From the NCBI RefSeq assembly GCF_017599345.1, contig NZ_JAGFVL010000006.1:1-64000 (forward strand): a DNA stretch of 64,000 bases, given 5' to 3'. This stretch comes from Gracilibacillus suaedae. Its GTDB lineage: Bacteria > Bacillota > Bacilli > Bacillales > Amphibacillaceae. Of the stretch, positions 18,373 to 27,090 are shown in pieces. Each line of letters opens with the position of its first letter. The first letter of the stretch is position 1. The position numbers and the translations under genes were made by a program. The notes under the pieces were generated by a model. That model saw only the letters and a list, made by a program, of their open reading frames with translations. It did no database searches and had not been told where the DNA came from.

Positions 18373-19194
18373 TTATTTCATTTTAAATCCATTTGCAAAA
18401 GTATCTGCACCAACAAAACGTCTTGCTGCAAATAATAGAATAATTGTTGGTAATGTCAGAATGACCGAGAAAACTGCCCCAGCTGTACTTGGATAATCGG
18501 CAATGATTGAATACATGATGACAGGCATTGTTTGATAGTTTGGAACCCCGACTAAAAATGTTCCTTCTGCTTCATTGAGTGAAGATAAGAAGGTGAATAC
18601 GCATGCTACAATAATGCCAGGTTTAGCCATAGGCAAAGTAATGTGCCAGAAAACACGAATTGGTGAAGCACCAGCATCTCTTGCTGCTTCTTCTTGCGAC
18701 TTATGTACATTTTCAAAAGCAGCGGAAGGTATCCATGTCATAAACATCAATGTGTTGATGATATGAATCAGAATAATTCCGGTGAATGTATTCATCAAAT
18801 TCATTTGGTAGAAGAGTACTGCAATAGCAACATATAAGCCCATTTTTGGAAAAGCATTTGTTAACAAAAAGGAAAATAAGAAAAAACGGCGGAAAGGAAA
18901 TTGGATCCGAGCAAAAGCGTATGCTGCTGGAATACAGATTATTAAGGAAATCAATGTGACAATTGCTGCGATAAGAAAAGATAACCACATGGATCGAACT
19001 AAAGAGTCATCCTGCAAAACGAATGACCACCAATCGAGCGACCATACTTTCGGAAGTATGTCAGGGTATTGCCATTCACCTGCAAATGCTAGCAAAAGAA
19101 GGTTGAGCAATGGTCCGAAGAAAAACAACATGAATAAACAAAGGAAAATAAACTCGATGATTTTTCGTTTGCCAAAAGTTCGTAAATACCACAC
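18373..19194 (-). CDS. ABC importer permease (second), CehA operon
   Basis: A 273-aa six-helix subunit with EAA loop (EEAARDAGASPIRVFWHITLP), PotC/MalG-like. The frame is open for 43 more codons, but GTG 19194 has AAAGGAGGTG at the right distance and gives a regular N-terminus, so the longer version is rejected. First gene of the six-gene operon that runs to 12500. Two operator-like sites lie in its leader. Confidence 0.82.
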   Translation of the reverse strand: MWYLRTFGKRKIIEFIFLCLFMLFFFGPLLNLLLLAFAGEWQYPDILPKVWSLDWWSFVLQDDSLVRSMWLSFLIAAIVTLISLIICIPAAYAFARIQFPFRRFFLFSFLLTNAFPKMGLYVAIAVLFYQMNLMNTFTGIILIHIINTLMFMTWIPSAAFENVHKSQEEAARDAGASPIRVFWHITLPMAKPGIIVACVFTFLSSLNEAEGTFLVGVPNYQTMPVIMYSIIADYPSTAGAVFSVILTLPTIILLFAARRFVGADTFANGFKMK

Positions 19195-19226
19195 GTCTAC
19201 ACCTCCTTTTAATAATAATAGATAAG

Positions 19227-19302
19227 AAGTATAGACTTTATAGGGGGATAATGGTTTCTGATGAAGGAAACCAATTGTATTTCTATTGAGAAGTCTATAC
19301 AT
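19227..19302 (-). promoter_or_regulatory. Two candidate GntR operators ahead of the CehA/ABC operon
   Basis: AAGTATAGACTT (19227-19238) and AAGTCTATACAT (19291-19302) are near-copies of a 12-bp palindrome AAGTCTAGACTT; the third copy is in the gntR leader. The two are 64 bases apart, compatible with looping. The promoter itself is not clear to me. Confidence 0.6.
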
Positions 19303-19365
19303 CTTATAGTGATACTTTAACATGCGATTATTAAGCGAAAATTATAGTATTGTATAAACTTTGTA

Positions 19366-19403
19366 AATTATAAAAAAGTAAAAGCCCCTCTATGAGCGGC
19401 TTT
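19366..19403 (-). terminator. Terminator of the gntR gene
   Basis: Minus-strand AAAGCC (19403-19398) pairs with GGCTTT (19386-19381), then a T-rich run to about 19366. It separates gntR from the operon promoter region. Confidence 0.65.
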
Positions 19404-19419
19404 AACAAAAGAGAAGTAG

Positions 19420-20133
19420 TTAATTTTTGGTTCTCGTAATAAAAAATTTAAAGACATCATTGCGAAAATAATCCAATGAATAGAGAACGGGTGTATGATG
19501 CTGATCATAATGTATCTGTTTCAATAATAGAACTGTCGTAGCAGGGTGAATTAGTAGCTTTTGACAATTAGGATCAGTGTGTAACGGAACAACGATTTCG
19601 GTAGAAGCATTAGTAATTTCAATATTATGTACATTTTGTAAGTATTGAAAGAGTGAACCAATTGTTTCTTTTTTTAATATAAGATCTCCAACTAAATTGC
19701 TAGAAAGAACATTTTTGGAAAAAACAACAGGCTCATGATTCGCCGTTCTAATTCGTTCATGAACAATTACCTGCTCTTCTTGTTGTAGTTGTAACAATTC
19801 TTTCCATTCATCAGTAGGAATTTCTGTTCTTAGTTTTTCCCTTCTTTCGCCGTCCTCTAATCCAGCATGCATAATCATCGATGTTACACTCATAAGATTT
19901 TCTAAACTGTTTGGGAGTGAGGGGAGAGGATTGACTACAAATGTACCGACACCATGACGGACAACTACTCTGCCTTCTTGTTCAAGCAGTTTAATGGCGG
20001 AGCGAATGGTTTCTCTGCTTACTTTAAATTGCTTAGCTAAGGTCATTTCTGGTGGTAAACGCTCCCCAATTGGATATCTGCCGTCTTCTATAGCAGTTTT
20101 TAAAGATTCTTTAATTTCTTGATAAATCGCCAT
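19420..20133 (-). CDS. GntR/HutC-family transcriptional regulator
   Basis: A 237-aa repressor with an N-terminal winged helix-turn-helix (residues about 5-68, PPEMTLAKQFKVSRETIRSA) and a UTRA ligand-binding domain (about 90-232, ending LYSLDYFRNDVFKFFI). ATG 20133 follows AAAAGGATGG. Because its own leader and that of the adjacent ABC operon share the palindrome AAGTCTAGACTT-like sites, it very probably represses both and is released by the imported compound or its phosphorylated form. Confidence 0.87.
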   Translation of the reverse strand: MAIYQEIKESLKTAIEDGRYPIGERLPPEMTLAKQFKVSRETIRSAIKLLEQEGRVVVRHGVGTFVVNPLPSLPNSLENLMSVTSMIMHAGLEDGERREKLRTEIPTDEWKELLQLQQEEQVIVHERIRTANHEPVVFSKNVLSSNLVGDLILKKETIGSLFQYLQNVHNIEITNASTEIVVPLHTDPNCQKLLIHPATTVLLLKQIHYDQHHTPVLYSLDYFRNDVFKFFITRTKN

Positions 20134-20160
20134 TGAAAATCCATCCTTTTAGAATATCTG

Positions 20161-20172
20161 TTGTCTAGACTT
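20161..20172 (-). promoter_or_regulatory. Candidate GntR autoregulatory operator
   Basis: TTGTCTAGACTT contains the perfect GTCTAGAC core and begins about two bases after the predicted transcription start, so binding would block initiation of gntR. Confidence 0.6.
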
Positions 20173-20180
20173 TATGTTTG

Positions 20181-20208
20181 ATTATATCACAGTATCGACA
20201 ACTGTCAC
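20181..20208 (-). promoter_or_regulatory. SigA promoter of gntR
   Basis: Minus-strand GTGACA (20208-20203), 16-base spacer, TATAAT (20186-20181). Confidence 0.65.
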
Positions 20209-20363
20209 TGATCGAATCGAAATTATTGAGAATGTAAAACAGTCTTAAAATAGAAAGTTTTCAACTACTTCCTTTTTAAAGAATTGTGTTATGCTCGTCA
20301 TTGGTGGATAATGGAATTGTTGAAAATCTTACTTTATTTTGAGGATGGTGATCTTTCTTCATC

Positions 20364-21179
20364 ATGATTGATTTTTTTCAGAATTTTAATCCAATCATAC
20401 AAGCACTTATTGCTACTTTATTTACTTGGGGAATGACTGCATTAGGAGCGAGTCTCGTTTTTGCAACGAAAAGTATCAATCAACGATTAATGGATAGTAT
20501 GTTGGGATTTGCTGGTGGTGTCATGATTGCTGCTAGTTATTGGTCTTTATTAGGCCCATCGATTGAATTATCTGAAGGAAACACTATTGGAGCATGGTTT
20601 CCAGCAGCTATTGGTTTTATGTTAGGTGGTGTTTTCTTATGGGGGATTGATAAGATTTTACCCCACCTACACCCTAATACCCCTGTTGAGGAAGCGGAAG
20701 GAATTCATCAGAAAAAAAGAAAAAGAAGTACACTGCTAGTTCTTGCGATCACGTTGCATAATATCCCAGAGGGTTTGGCAGTTGGTATTGCTTTCGGTGC
20801 CCTTGCAAATGGCGGAACAGAAGCTTCTCTAGCCGGTGCTATGACATTAGCACTTGGAATTGGTATTCAAAATTTTCCTGAGGGTGTAGCAGTTTCGATG
20901 CCATTAAGAGCAGAAGGCATGTCCCGAGCTAAAAGCTTTCAATATGGCCAATTTTCGGGAATGGTCGAACCGATTGCCGCTGTCATTGGTGCATTTGCTG
21001 TTTCCTTTATTGAACCGTTATTACCATACGCATTAAGCTTTGCGGCTGGTGCGATGATCTTTGTCGTAGCAGAAGAAGTGATTCCGAGTTCACAAGAAAA
21101 AGGTAATAAAGATTTGGCTTCGATGAGTCTAATGATCGGGTTTACATTAATGATGATTCTTGATGTGGCATTAGGTTAA
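20364..21179 (+). CDS. ZIP-family divalent metal transporter
   Basis: A 271-aa inner-membrane protein of the ZIP family, ZupT/GufA group, that moves zinc or other divalent metals into the cytoplasm. The two metal-site helices are plain: [10 protein letters not shown] and [10 protein letters not shown], eight helices in total. The loop after helix 3 is charged (HQKKRKRS). ATG 20364 lacks a strong ribosome binding site (GGTGAT 11 bases away). Single gene with a strong terminator, unrelated to the flanking ABC systems. Confidence 0.9.
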   Translation: MIDFFQNFNPIIQALIATLFTWGMTALGASLVFATKSINQRLMDSMLGFAGGVMIAASYWSLLGPSIELSEGNTIGAWFPAAIGFMLGGVFLWGIDKILPHLHPNTPVEEAEGIHQKKRKRSTLLVLAITLHNIPEGLAVGIAFGALANGGTEASLAGAMTLALGIGIQNFPEGVAVSMPLRAEGMSRAKSFQYGQFSGMVEPIAAVIGAFAVSFIEPLLPYALSFAAGAMIFVVAEEVIPSSQEKGNKDLASMSLMIGFTLMMILDVALG

Positions 21180-21202
21180 TTGATTCTTCCCCCAAGAACA
21201 GA

Positions 21203-21235
21203 AACACGAGCATCCATCTTGATGTTCGTGTTTTG
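21203..21235 (+). terminator. Terminator of the ZIP transporter gene
   Basis: AACACGAGCATC (21203-21214) and GATGTTCGTGTT (21221-21232) form a 12-bp stem with one G-T pair; TTTTG follows. Confidence 0.8.
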
Positions 21236-21309
21236 TCATAGTTAGCATGCTATAGGAGCTTGTAATTTCGTTCTTATAGATGGATGTATTTTTTATGGAT
21301 TATAAATTA

Positions 21310-21364
21310 TTGGATATTATATTAACTTTGTTGGATTTTTTAGATTGATAGGATGTGAGATAAT
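21310..21364 (+). promoter_or_regulatory. Activator-type promoter of the binding-protein gene
   Basis: TTGGAT occurs at 21310 and again at 21331, 21 bp apart on the same face of the helix. TTAACTTTGTTGGATTTT starts at 21322, and GATAAT (21359-21364) is the likely -10, 37 bases from the motif start. No good -35 exists, as expected for an activated promoter. The same motif at the same spacing is found at 26139. The adjacent YesN-type regulator is the obvious candidate protein. Confidence 0.6.
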
Positions 21365-21370
21365 CCTTTT

Positions 21371-21384
21371 TGAAAGCGATAACA
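21371..21384 (+). promoter_or_regulatory. CcpA cre site
   Basis: TGAAAGCGATAACA fits the cre consensus TGWAARCGNTNWCA at all 14 positions. It lies just downstream of the -10 box and 17 bases ahead of ATG 21402, so CcpA binding should block transcription when preferred sugars are present. Confidence 0.8.
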
Positions 21385-21401
21385 AAATGGAGGGTTGATT
21401 T

Positions 21402-22721
21402 ATGAGAAAGTGGAGCAATCGTGTATTTTTAGGAATAGTTATTCTATTTATTAGCTTCTTAGCAGCATGTTCAGGAGATAGCGGAGAGGAAACGTCATCT
21501 GATGATGGAGATAGTAATGCAAATGGCGATGCTGTCGAATTGACATTTTGGAAGTCAGAAGATGTTGGTCGAGCAGATTACCAAGCATTTATGGATATCG
21601 TAGAAAAATTTGATGAAGAGCATCCGGACATTGATCTTCAGGTAGATACGACACCTAATGCAGATTACCGAACTCGCTTAAATACCCAGGCTGCTGGTGG
21701 ACAATTACCTGATGTGTTCCAAGTATGGCCGGGAGCTGAGTTAGAGCCGCTTGTTGAGGGTGACGCCGTTCAACCCATTGATGACATTGTCAGCTATTGG
21801 ACAGAAGAAACAGGATTATTGGATGAGGAGGATTTTGAAGACTTTTCGGTAGATGGTGCTCCTTATGCTGTACCTGCTAACACCAATCCAACACATATGA
21901 TCTTTTATGATAAAGATATGTTAGCAGATGCTGGATATGAAGAGTTTCCAACAACATATGAAGAATTCCTTCAACTTATAGATGACCTAAATGCAAATGA
22001 TATTACACCAATGGCATTAGGTAACTCAGATGCATGGGTCTTGCAATCGGTTTATATATCTACGATTGCTGACCGTTTTACTGGAAATGATTTCTTAGAA
22101 GGTGTGGCTAATGGTGAAAGAGCATTTACAGATTCTGATTTTGTGCAATCATTGGAAGTAATCGATGAACTAGTGAAAAAAGAAGCATTTAATGAAGATT
22201 TGAACACAATAGACAGTTCACAAATGATTGACTATTTCCTTCAAGGAAAAGCAGCCATGGTAATGGACGGTAACTGGGGGATTTCTGCCATTTTAGAAAA
22301 TATGCCGGAAGATAAAAATGTTGGCGTTTCGATGATTCCTTTAAATGACAAAAAGACAATGTCAACGGTAGCGGGAACAGGTGTTGCGATCAACAGTGAG
22401 TTGGAAGGTGAAAAGTTAGAGGCGGCACATACATTCTTGCAATATGTTTACAATCAAGATTTGTGGGAAGAACTGATCAAGGTTGGACGTCCGATTATAG
22501 CAAATGTAGAGGTACCAGATGATGCAGAACTTCATCCACTACAAGAAGAGATGCTCGACTTAATTGCAGAGTCTGATCCAGCACCAGTTTATGATGCAAC
22601 ATTGATCCCTGCAGTGAACGATCAATTAGAAAATGAACTGCAATCGATAACGGTCGGTGGTTCGACTCCTGAAGAAGCAGCTGAAAATATTCAACGTGTA
22701 CAAGAAAGTGAACAGCAGTAG
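21402..22721 (+). CDS. Sugar ABC transporter solute-binding lipoprotein
   Basis: A 439-aa family 1 binding protein. The signal peptide ends FLAAC with lipidated Cys 23, and the mature part begins with a Ser/Asp/Glu-rich linker. It is strongly acidic. Sequence features such as LTFWKSEDVG, VFQVWPGAELEPL and GKAAMVMDGNWGISA are those of MsmE/YesO-type oligosaccharide-binding proteins. GGAGGG precedes ATG 21402. It is followed by its own terminator, then by the two-component genes and the permeases at 26215-27962, which are its likely partners. Pectin-derived oligosaccharides are the probable ligands, inferred from the PL11 gene nearby. Confidence 0.86.
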   Translation: MRKWSNRVFLGIVILFISFLAACSGDSGEETSSDDGDSNANGDAVELTFWKSEDVGRADYQAFMDIVEKFDEEHPDIDLQVDTTPNADYRTRLNTQAAGGQLPDVFQVWPGAELEPLVEGDAVQPIDDIVSYWTEETGLLDEEDFEDFSVDGAPYAVPANTNPTHMIFYDKDMLADAGYEEFPTTYEEFLQLIDDLNANDITPMALGNSDAWVLQSVYISTIADRFTGNDFLEGVANGERAFTDSDFVQSLEVIDELVKKEAFNEDLNTIDSSQMIDYFLQGKAAMVMDGNWGISAILENMPEDKNVGVSMIPLNDKKTMSTVAGTGVAINSELEGEKLEAAHTFLQYVYNQDLWEELIKVGRPIIANVEVPDDAELHPLQEEMLDLIAESDPAPVYDATLIPAVNDQLENELQSITVGGSTPEEAAENIQRVQESEQQ

Positions 22722-22740
22722 TTGATAGCATGAGCAAATA

Positions 22741-22772
22741 AGTAGAGTGTCTTACGGGATACTCTACTTTTT
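22741..22772 (+). terminator. Terminator after the binding-protein gene
   Basis: AGTAGAGTGTC pairs with GATACTCTACT around a short loop and is followed by TTTTT. It lets the abundant lipoprotein be made separately from the signalling genes. Confidence 0.8.
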
Positions 22773-22835
22773 GCGCATATGAAAGTGTTATACTCTACTT
22801 ATTACTAACGATAGAGTAAATAGGAGCAATTAAAC

Positions 22836-24647
22836 ATGCAATTTATTGAATATATTAAAAACAGCTTAAAATGGAAATCGGTTATCATTTTTCTTTTGCT
22901 TGTCACCATTCCAAGTGGACTAATCGGATCAATTGTTCTCTATCAATCTAACAAAATATTAAAAGAACAGATAATCACGACGACTCATCGGAATTTGAAT
23001 AATATGGAGTCCCAACTGAATAATGTGATCGATGAAGTGGAAGAAATTTCAAGGTATATGATTTACAGCCATGAATTTCGTGACTTTATGACGTCGCCGG
23101 CAGTTACAGGGGAAGACTATAACCACTTAAATCAAGTTCGTAGCAATCTCAATGGTTTTTTCGTTTTCCACCAATCGGAAAAAGATTACTTTCATTCTGT
23201 TGAAATTGAAGGGCAAAACAAGCAGGTGCTGTCCGTTGGTGAGACTGTCGAAGGAAATGAAGCTCGATGGATTGATCAAGCGAAGAAGAGAGAAGGAGAA
23301 ATACTGTGGACCACACCTTATCCTTTGTATAATCAACGAATTAGTCAAGATGAAGAAGTGATCAGCCTCTATCGAGTTATTAACAATCTATATAATATTA
23401 GAGAACCGATTGGACTTATCCGCATCCGTCTTGATTTGCAATCACTATATCAACATGTGACAGACGGTTTTACAACTGAACAGCACCAAGCATTTCTCGT
23501 TCATAACCAGAAACAAAATATTACGTCTTCAGATATCGGACCGGAATTTAGCTATCAAGCATTTATAGATCATATTCATGCAGAAGGAGAAAGTTTCCAG
23601 CTAGAATCAAACGGTGATGTTTATTATGGTGTTTCAAGATTTATCGAGCCAATTGATATGCATTTGGTATCGGTAGTCAGTGAAACCTATATTTTATCAG
23701 AAATGAAAGAGATTCGCTCTACTTTTGGTTATATGATTTTGATCGCAGTGTTTATGGGATTAATGACATTTGCAGGGTTTGTATTCTTTGTCGTTCGTCC
23801 GATTTTGGAATTAACAAGAGAAACAAAACGGTTGGAGCTTGGCGACTTTACTGCACAGGTGAAAGTTCGATCAAAAGATGAGGTTGGTCAGCTAGGATAT
23901 CGATTTAATTCAATGGTCGAGCAAATTCAGCGATTAATTGACAATAAATATAAGCTTGAAATTCAAAATAAACATTCAGAATTGAAAGCGTTACAAAGTC
24001 AGATTAATCCCCACTTTCTTTATAATACACTAGACATGATTCGTTGGACAGCTCGATTAGAAAAGGCACCGGAAACGAGTAAAAGCATTGAGGATTTATC
24101 GACGCTGTTTCGGATTACACTTAGTCAGGGCAAAGTATGGATTCCATTAAAGGATGAGCTAAAATATGTCCAAAGCTATATGGAGCTGCAAAAGAAACGG
24201 TTAGGTAATACTTTTCAGTATGCCATTTTTATCGAGGCAGGATTAGCCGATAGTATCGTTCTTAAATTAATACTGGAACCACTTGTAGAAAATTGCTTTA
24301 AACATGGTTTTCCTCAATCACAGGAAAATAAAAATATTACGATCCGTTGCTATCTGAACGATGATGTATTGATTGTTGACTGTTTAGATAATGGTAATGG
24401 AATAGATACGGAAAAGGTTAGGAAGTTGCTTCATGCGACAGAAGAACAAGACAGTTATGCTTTAAAAAATGTTCATGATCGTATAACCAATGCTTTTGGT
24501 CAGGATTACGGGATTGAGTTGATAGAAGTGCAAGTAGGTGCATGTGTCAGATTAAACCTTCCATGGATAAAAGATGAACGTATGTTGAACCAGCTAATAG
24601 AAGGAGATGACAGAAGAAATGACATTAAAGATGTTGATCGTAGATGA
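22836..24647 (+). CDS. YesM-type sensor histidine kinase
   Basis: A 603-aa membrane sensor. Helix 1 at about residues 15-35, an extracellular Cache-like sensor domain (36-295), helix 2 at about 297-320, a HAMP domain (315-370), and a LytS/YesM-type kinase core with SQINPHFLYNTLD (phosphoacceptor His 393) and the HATPase N-box LILEPLVENCFKHG. It pairs with the response regulator whose gene overlaps its end by 29 bases. In B. subtilis the YesMN pair belongs to rhamnogalacturonan use; the same role is inferred here from the ABC, GH and PL11 neighbours. Confidence 0.9.
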   Translation: MQFIEYIKNSLKWKSVIIFLLLVTIPSGLIGSIVLYQSNKILKEQIITTTHRNLNNMESQLNNVIDEVEEISRYMIYSHEFRDFMTSPAVTGEDYNHLNQVRSNLNGFFVFHQSEKDYFHSVEIEGQNKQVLSVGETVEGNEARWIDQAKKREGEILWTTPYPLYNQRISQDEEVISLYRVINNLYNIREPIGLIRIRLDLQSLYQHVTDGFTTEQHQAFLVHNQKQNITSSDIGPEFSYQAFIDHIHAEGESFQLESNGDVYYGVSRFIEPIDMHLVSVVSETYILSEMKEIRSTFGYMILIAVFMGLMTFAGFVFFVVRPILELTRETKRLELGDFTAQVKVRSKDEVGQLGYRFNSMVEQIQRLIDNKYKLEIQNKHSELKALQSQINPHFLYNTLDMIRWTARLEKAPETSKSIEDLSTLFRITLSQGKVWIPLKDELKYVQSYMELQKKRLGNTFQYAIFIEAGLADSIVLKLILEPLVENCFKHGFPQSQENKNITIRCYLNDDVLIVDCLDNGNGIDTEKVRKLLHATEEQDSYALKNVHDRITNAFGQDYGIELIEVQVGACVRLNLPWIKDERMLNQLIEGDDRRNDIKDVDRR

Positions 24648-26130
24648 TGAACCGTTAATATGCCAAGGATTATCCAATACGGTTCCTTGGGAGGAAGCGG
24701 GTATCGATGTGGTCGGGGCTGCTCATAATGGCAAGAAAGCATTGGAAATAATGGAGAAAGAGAAGGTTGATATCGTGATTACGGATGTCTATATGCCTGA
24801 AATGGATGGCCTCCATTTATCGAAAGCAATTGTTGATTGTTTCCCTGAAGTAAATATTATTATGATTAGTGGTTATGAGGAATTTGAGTATGCGCGTCAA
24901 GCACTTCGTATTGGGGTCCAGGATTATTTATTAAAACCGGTTGATATTGATGAATTAATGGCATTAGTCAAGCAGGTAAAACAACAATTGAAAGACATTA
25001 GAAAGGAGGAACAGGTCAAGCAAGAAACATTGTTAACCAACTATTTGACTCAGCAACTATTTCAGCTCCCGGATACCTATCATCTCACAGAAAAAATCCA
25101 GGACCAAGTATTTCCGTTTCGTCTGATGTTGCTTGAGACCATAAATTATTATAAAAAGAAGCAATCATTATTATCTTCAAAGCATGTAAAACATGTTATG
25201 GATAAATGGGAGGTTTCTTTTATTTCTATCGAGACACATGAAAACCAACTTTTCCTGTTTCTTTATGACGAAGAGGAAATCTCGGATCAAACAATCAACA
25301 ATCTCACTTCTTCTATTATGGAAACCTTGGATAATGAAGTTTTCATGGCTATATCCTCTGGGTGTTATGATTTATATCAGGTATCCAATCTTTATCAAGA
25401 ATTAAACAAAAGATTAAGCTATTATCGAGGGACAACCAGAAAATTAGTGACTGATTTAGAAGCTATCCCGTCTGAAAAAGATTACGATTTGAATAAACAA
25501 TTAGTTGCAGAGATTAGCAATGCGGTTTTTCAACAGGACAAAGCAGAAGCAATGAAAAAGGCAACTCAGCTCTTTACTGAATTATCGCAACAACAATTAA
25601 CCCATGGACAAATAAAGAAGGCATGTCTGGATCTGCTAGATTCTATCAAAGCAAAAGGTCAAGAGACTACCTTTGAGCAGCAGACTTTTAGGCTGAATAA
25701 AGAAATCGATTTACTTGTTTTTAATAGTGTAGAAGCTCTTCAAGCTTTATTATTAGAGGATTTAGGAGAAATGATCGATTATCTACAGAGTTGGTGCGAC
25801 AATCACTGGATCATTCAACAAGCTAAGCAATATATCGAGAAAAATTATCAGAAGGATATTAAAGCAGTAGAAGTCGCGGAAGCTCATTATATTACCCCCA
25901 ATTATTTCAGTATGCTTTTTAAACAAAAGACAGGTTACAATTACTCAGAATATCTCAATACAATCCGGATTAATAAGGCGAAAGAATTGCTCACCGAAAC
26001 CTCTAACAAAGTGTTTGAAATAGCGGAGTATGTTGGCTACAGAGAGTATAAATATTTTGTTCAAGTATTTAAAAACTATGTCGGGATCACTCCTACTCAA
26101 TTTCGTCGGCTCCATTCCATAGAAAAGTAG
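24619..26130 (+). CDS. YesN-type AraC-class response regulator
   Basis: A 503-aa DNA-binding response regulator. The receiver domain (residues 1-120) has the acidic pair D9/D10, phosphoacceptor D56 in ITDVYMP, and K at about 105 in LLKPVD. A long linker follows, and the C-terminal 100 residues are a double AraC helix-turn-helix (YITPNYFSMLFKQKTGYNYS; EIAEYVGYREYKYFVQVFKNY). ATG 24607 is also possible, but it touches the AAGGAG site directly, so ATG 24619 is preferred. Likely activates the two promoters that share the motif at 21322 and 26139. Confidence 0.88.
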   Translation: MTLKMLIVDDEPLICQGLSNTVPWEEAGIDVVGAAHNGKKALEIMEKEKVDIVITDVYMPEMDGLHLSKAIVDCFPEVNIIMISGYEEFEYARQALRIGVQDYLLKPVDIDELMALVKQVKQQLKDIRKEEQVKQETLLTNYLTQQLFQLPDTYHLTEKIQDQVFPFRLMLLETINYYKKKQSLLSSKHVKHVMDKWEVSFISIETHENQLFLFLYDEEEISDQTINNLTSSIMETLDNEVFMAISSGCYDLYQVSNLYQELNKRLSYYRGTTRKLVTDLEAIPSEKDYDLNKQLVAEISNAVFQQDKAEAMKKATQLFTELSQQQLTHGQIKKACLDLLDSIKAKGQETTFEQQTFRLNKEIDLLVFNSVEALQALLLEDLGEMIDYLQSWCDNHWIIQQAKQYIEKNYQKDIKAVEVAEAHYITPNYFSMLFKQKTGYNYSEYLNTIRINKAKELLTETSNKVFEIAEYVGYREYKYFVQVFKNYVGITPTQFRRLHSIEK

Positions 26131-26181
26131 ATATAATGTTAACTTTATAGGATTTTAGAAAAATGTAAGCCCTTTTATAAT
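26128..26181 (+). promoter_or_regulatory. Activator-type promoter of the permease/GH operon
   Basis: TTAACTTTATAGGATTTT starts at 26139 and the -10 TATAAT is at 26176-26181, again 37 bases from the motif start. The two motif copies are identical at 16 of 18 positions. Weak half-site TAGATAT lies at 26128. Confidence 0.62.
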
Positions 26182-26214
26182 GGAGAAAAGTTAGTAGTTG
26201 CAGGGAGTGATTAC

Positions 26215-27090
26215 ATGCATTTATTAAAGAAACCGTGGATAATCGCGGTGGGTGTTATACCAGCTTTGACTATTTATTTGATTTTCAGCATTGTTCCAAT
26301 CTTTATTTCTTTCTATTATTCGTTTATGTCATGGAATGGCTTTTCGGAAATGCAGTTTATTGGTTTAGCCAATTTTAAAGAAGTATTTCAGGATTCCGTT
26401 TTTTGGGTATCGGTACGGAACAATATATTAGTTGTCCTTGCGTCTGTATTTGGCCAAATTCCGATTGCATTAGCATTAGCGCTATTGTTAAATCGAAAAA
26501 TTAAAGGTGCTAAATTTTTTCGAACGATCGGATTTATGCCAGTCGTTATTTCTACTGTTGTTATTTCGATTACCTGGCGTATGATCTACAATTCGGAATA
26601 TGGTATGATTAATAATTTTTTGGAAGCAATAGGTTTAGGCTTTCTTCAGCAAAACTGGCTTGGTGATCCAACCTGGGCAATGGTTGCTGTTTGTATGACG
26701 ATTATTTGGCAGTTTGTTGGTCTTTACTTTATTATTTTTCTATCTGCTTTGCAAACGGTGCCAAGCGAAATATTAGAAGCAGCCGATTTGGATGGTGCCT
26801 CCGAATGGCAGAAAACTATTCATGTGGTGCTGCCCTCGATATGGAATATTATTTTAATTTCGATCGTTCTGTGCATCAGCGGAAGCTTGAAAACCTTTGA
26901 TTTAATTTTCGTAATGACTTCAGGTGGGCCAGCCAATTCAACAGAGGTCATGGCTACTTATATGTATGGCAAAACCTTTGAGGGGCTTCGTTATGGGTAT
27001 GGTAGCGCGATTTCTGTATTAATATTTGTCTTTAGTATTGCCCTTATCCTGATAACAACTAAATTACTCCGTAGAAGAGAGGTGAGGTAA
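26215..27090 (+). CDS. Sugar ABC transporter permease, MalF/LplB type
   Basis: A 291-aa subunit with six helices and EAA loop (EAADLDGASEWQKTIHVVLP). AGGGAGTGAT precedes ATG 26215. The next permease gene starts on the last base of its stop codon (TAATG), so both are coupled. With the lipoprotein at 21402 it should form an importer; no ATPase is encoded nearby, so a shared MsmX-like ATPase elsewhere is expected, as for B. subtilis YesOPQ. Confidence 0.9.
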   Translation: MHLLKKPWIIAVGVIPALTIYLIFSIVPIFISFYYSFMSWNGFSEMQFIGLANFKEVFQDSVFWVSVRNNILVVLASVFGQIPIALALALLLNRKIKGAKFFRTIGFMPVVISTVVISITWRMIYNSEYGMINNFLEAIGLGFLQQNWLGDPTWAMVAVCMTIIWQFVGLYFIIFLSALQTVPSEILEAADLDGASEWQKTIHVVLPSIWNIILISIVLCISGSLKTFDLIFVMTSGGPANSTEVMATYMYGKTFEGLRYGYGSAISVLIFVFSIALILITTKLLRRREVR

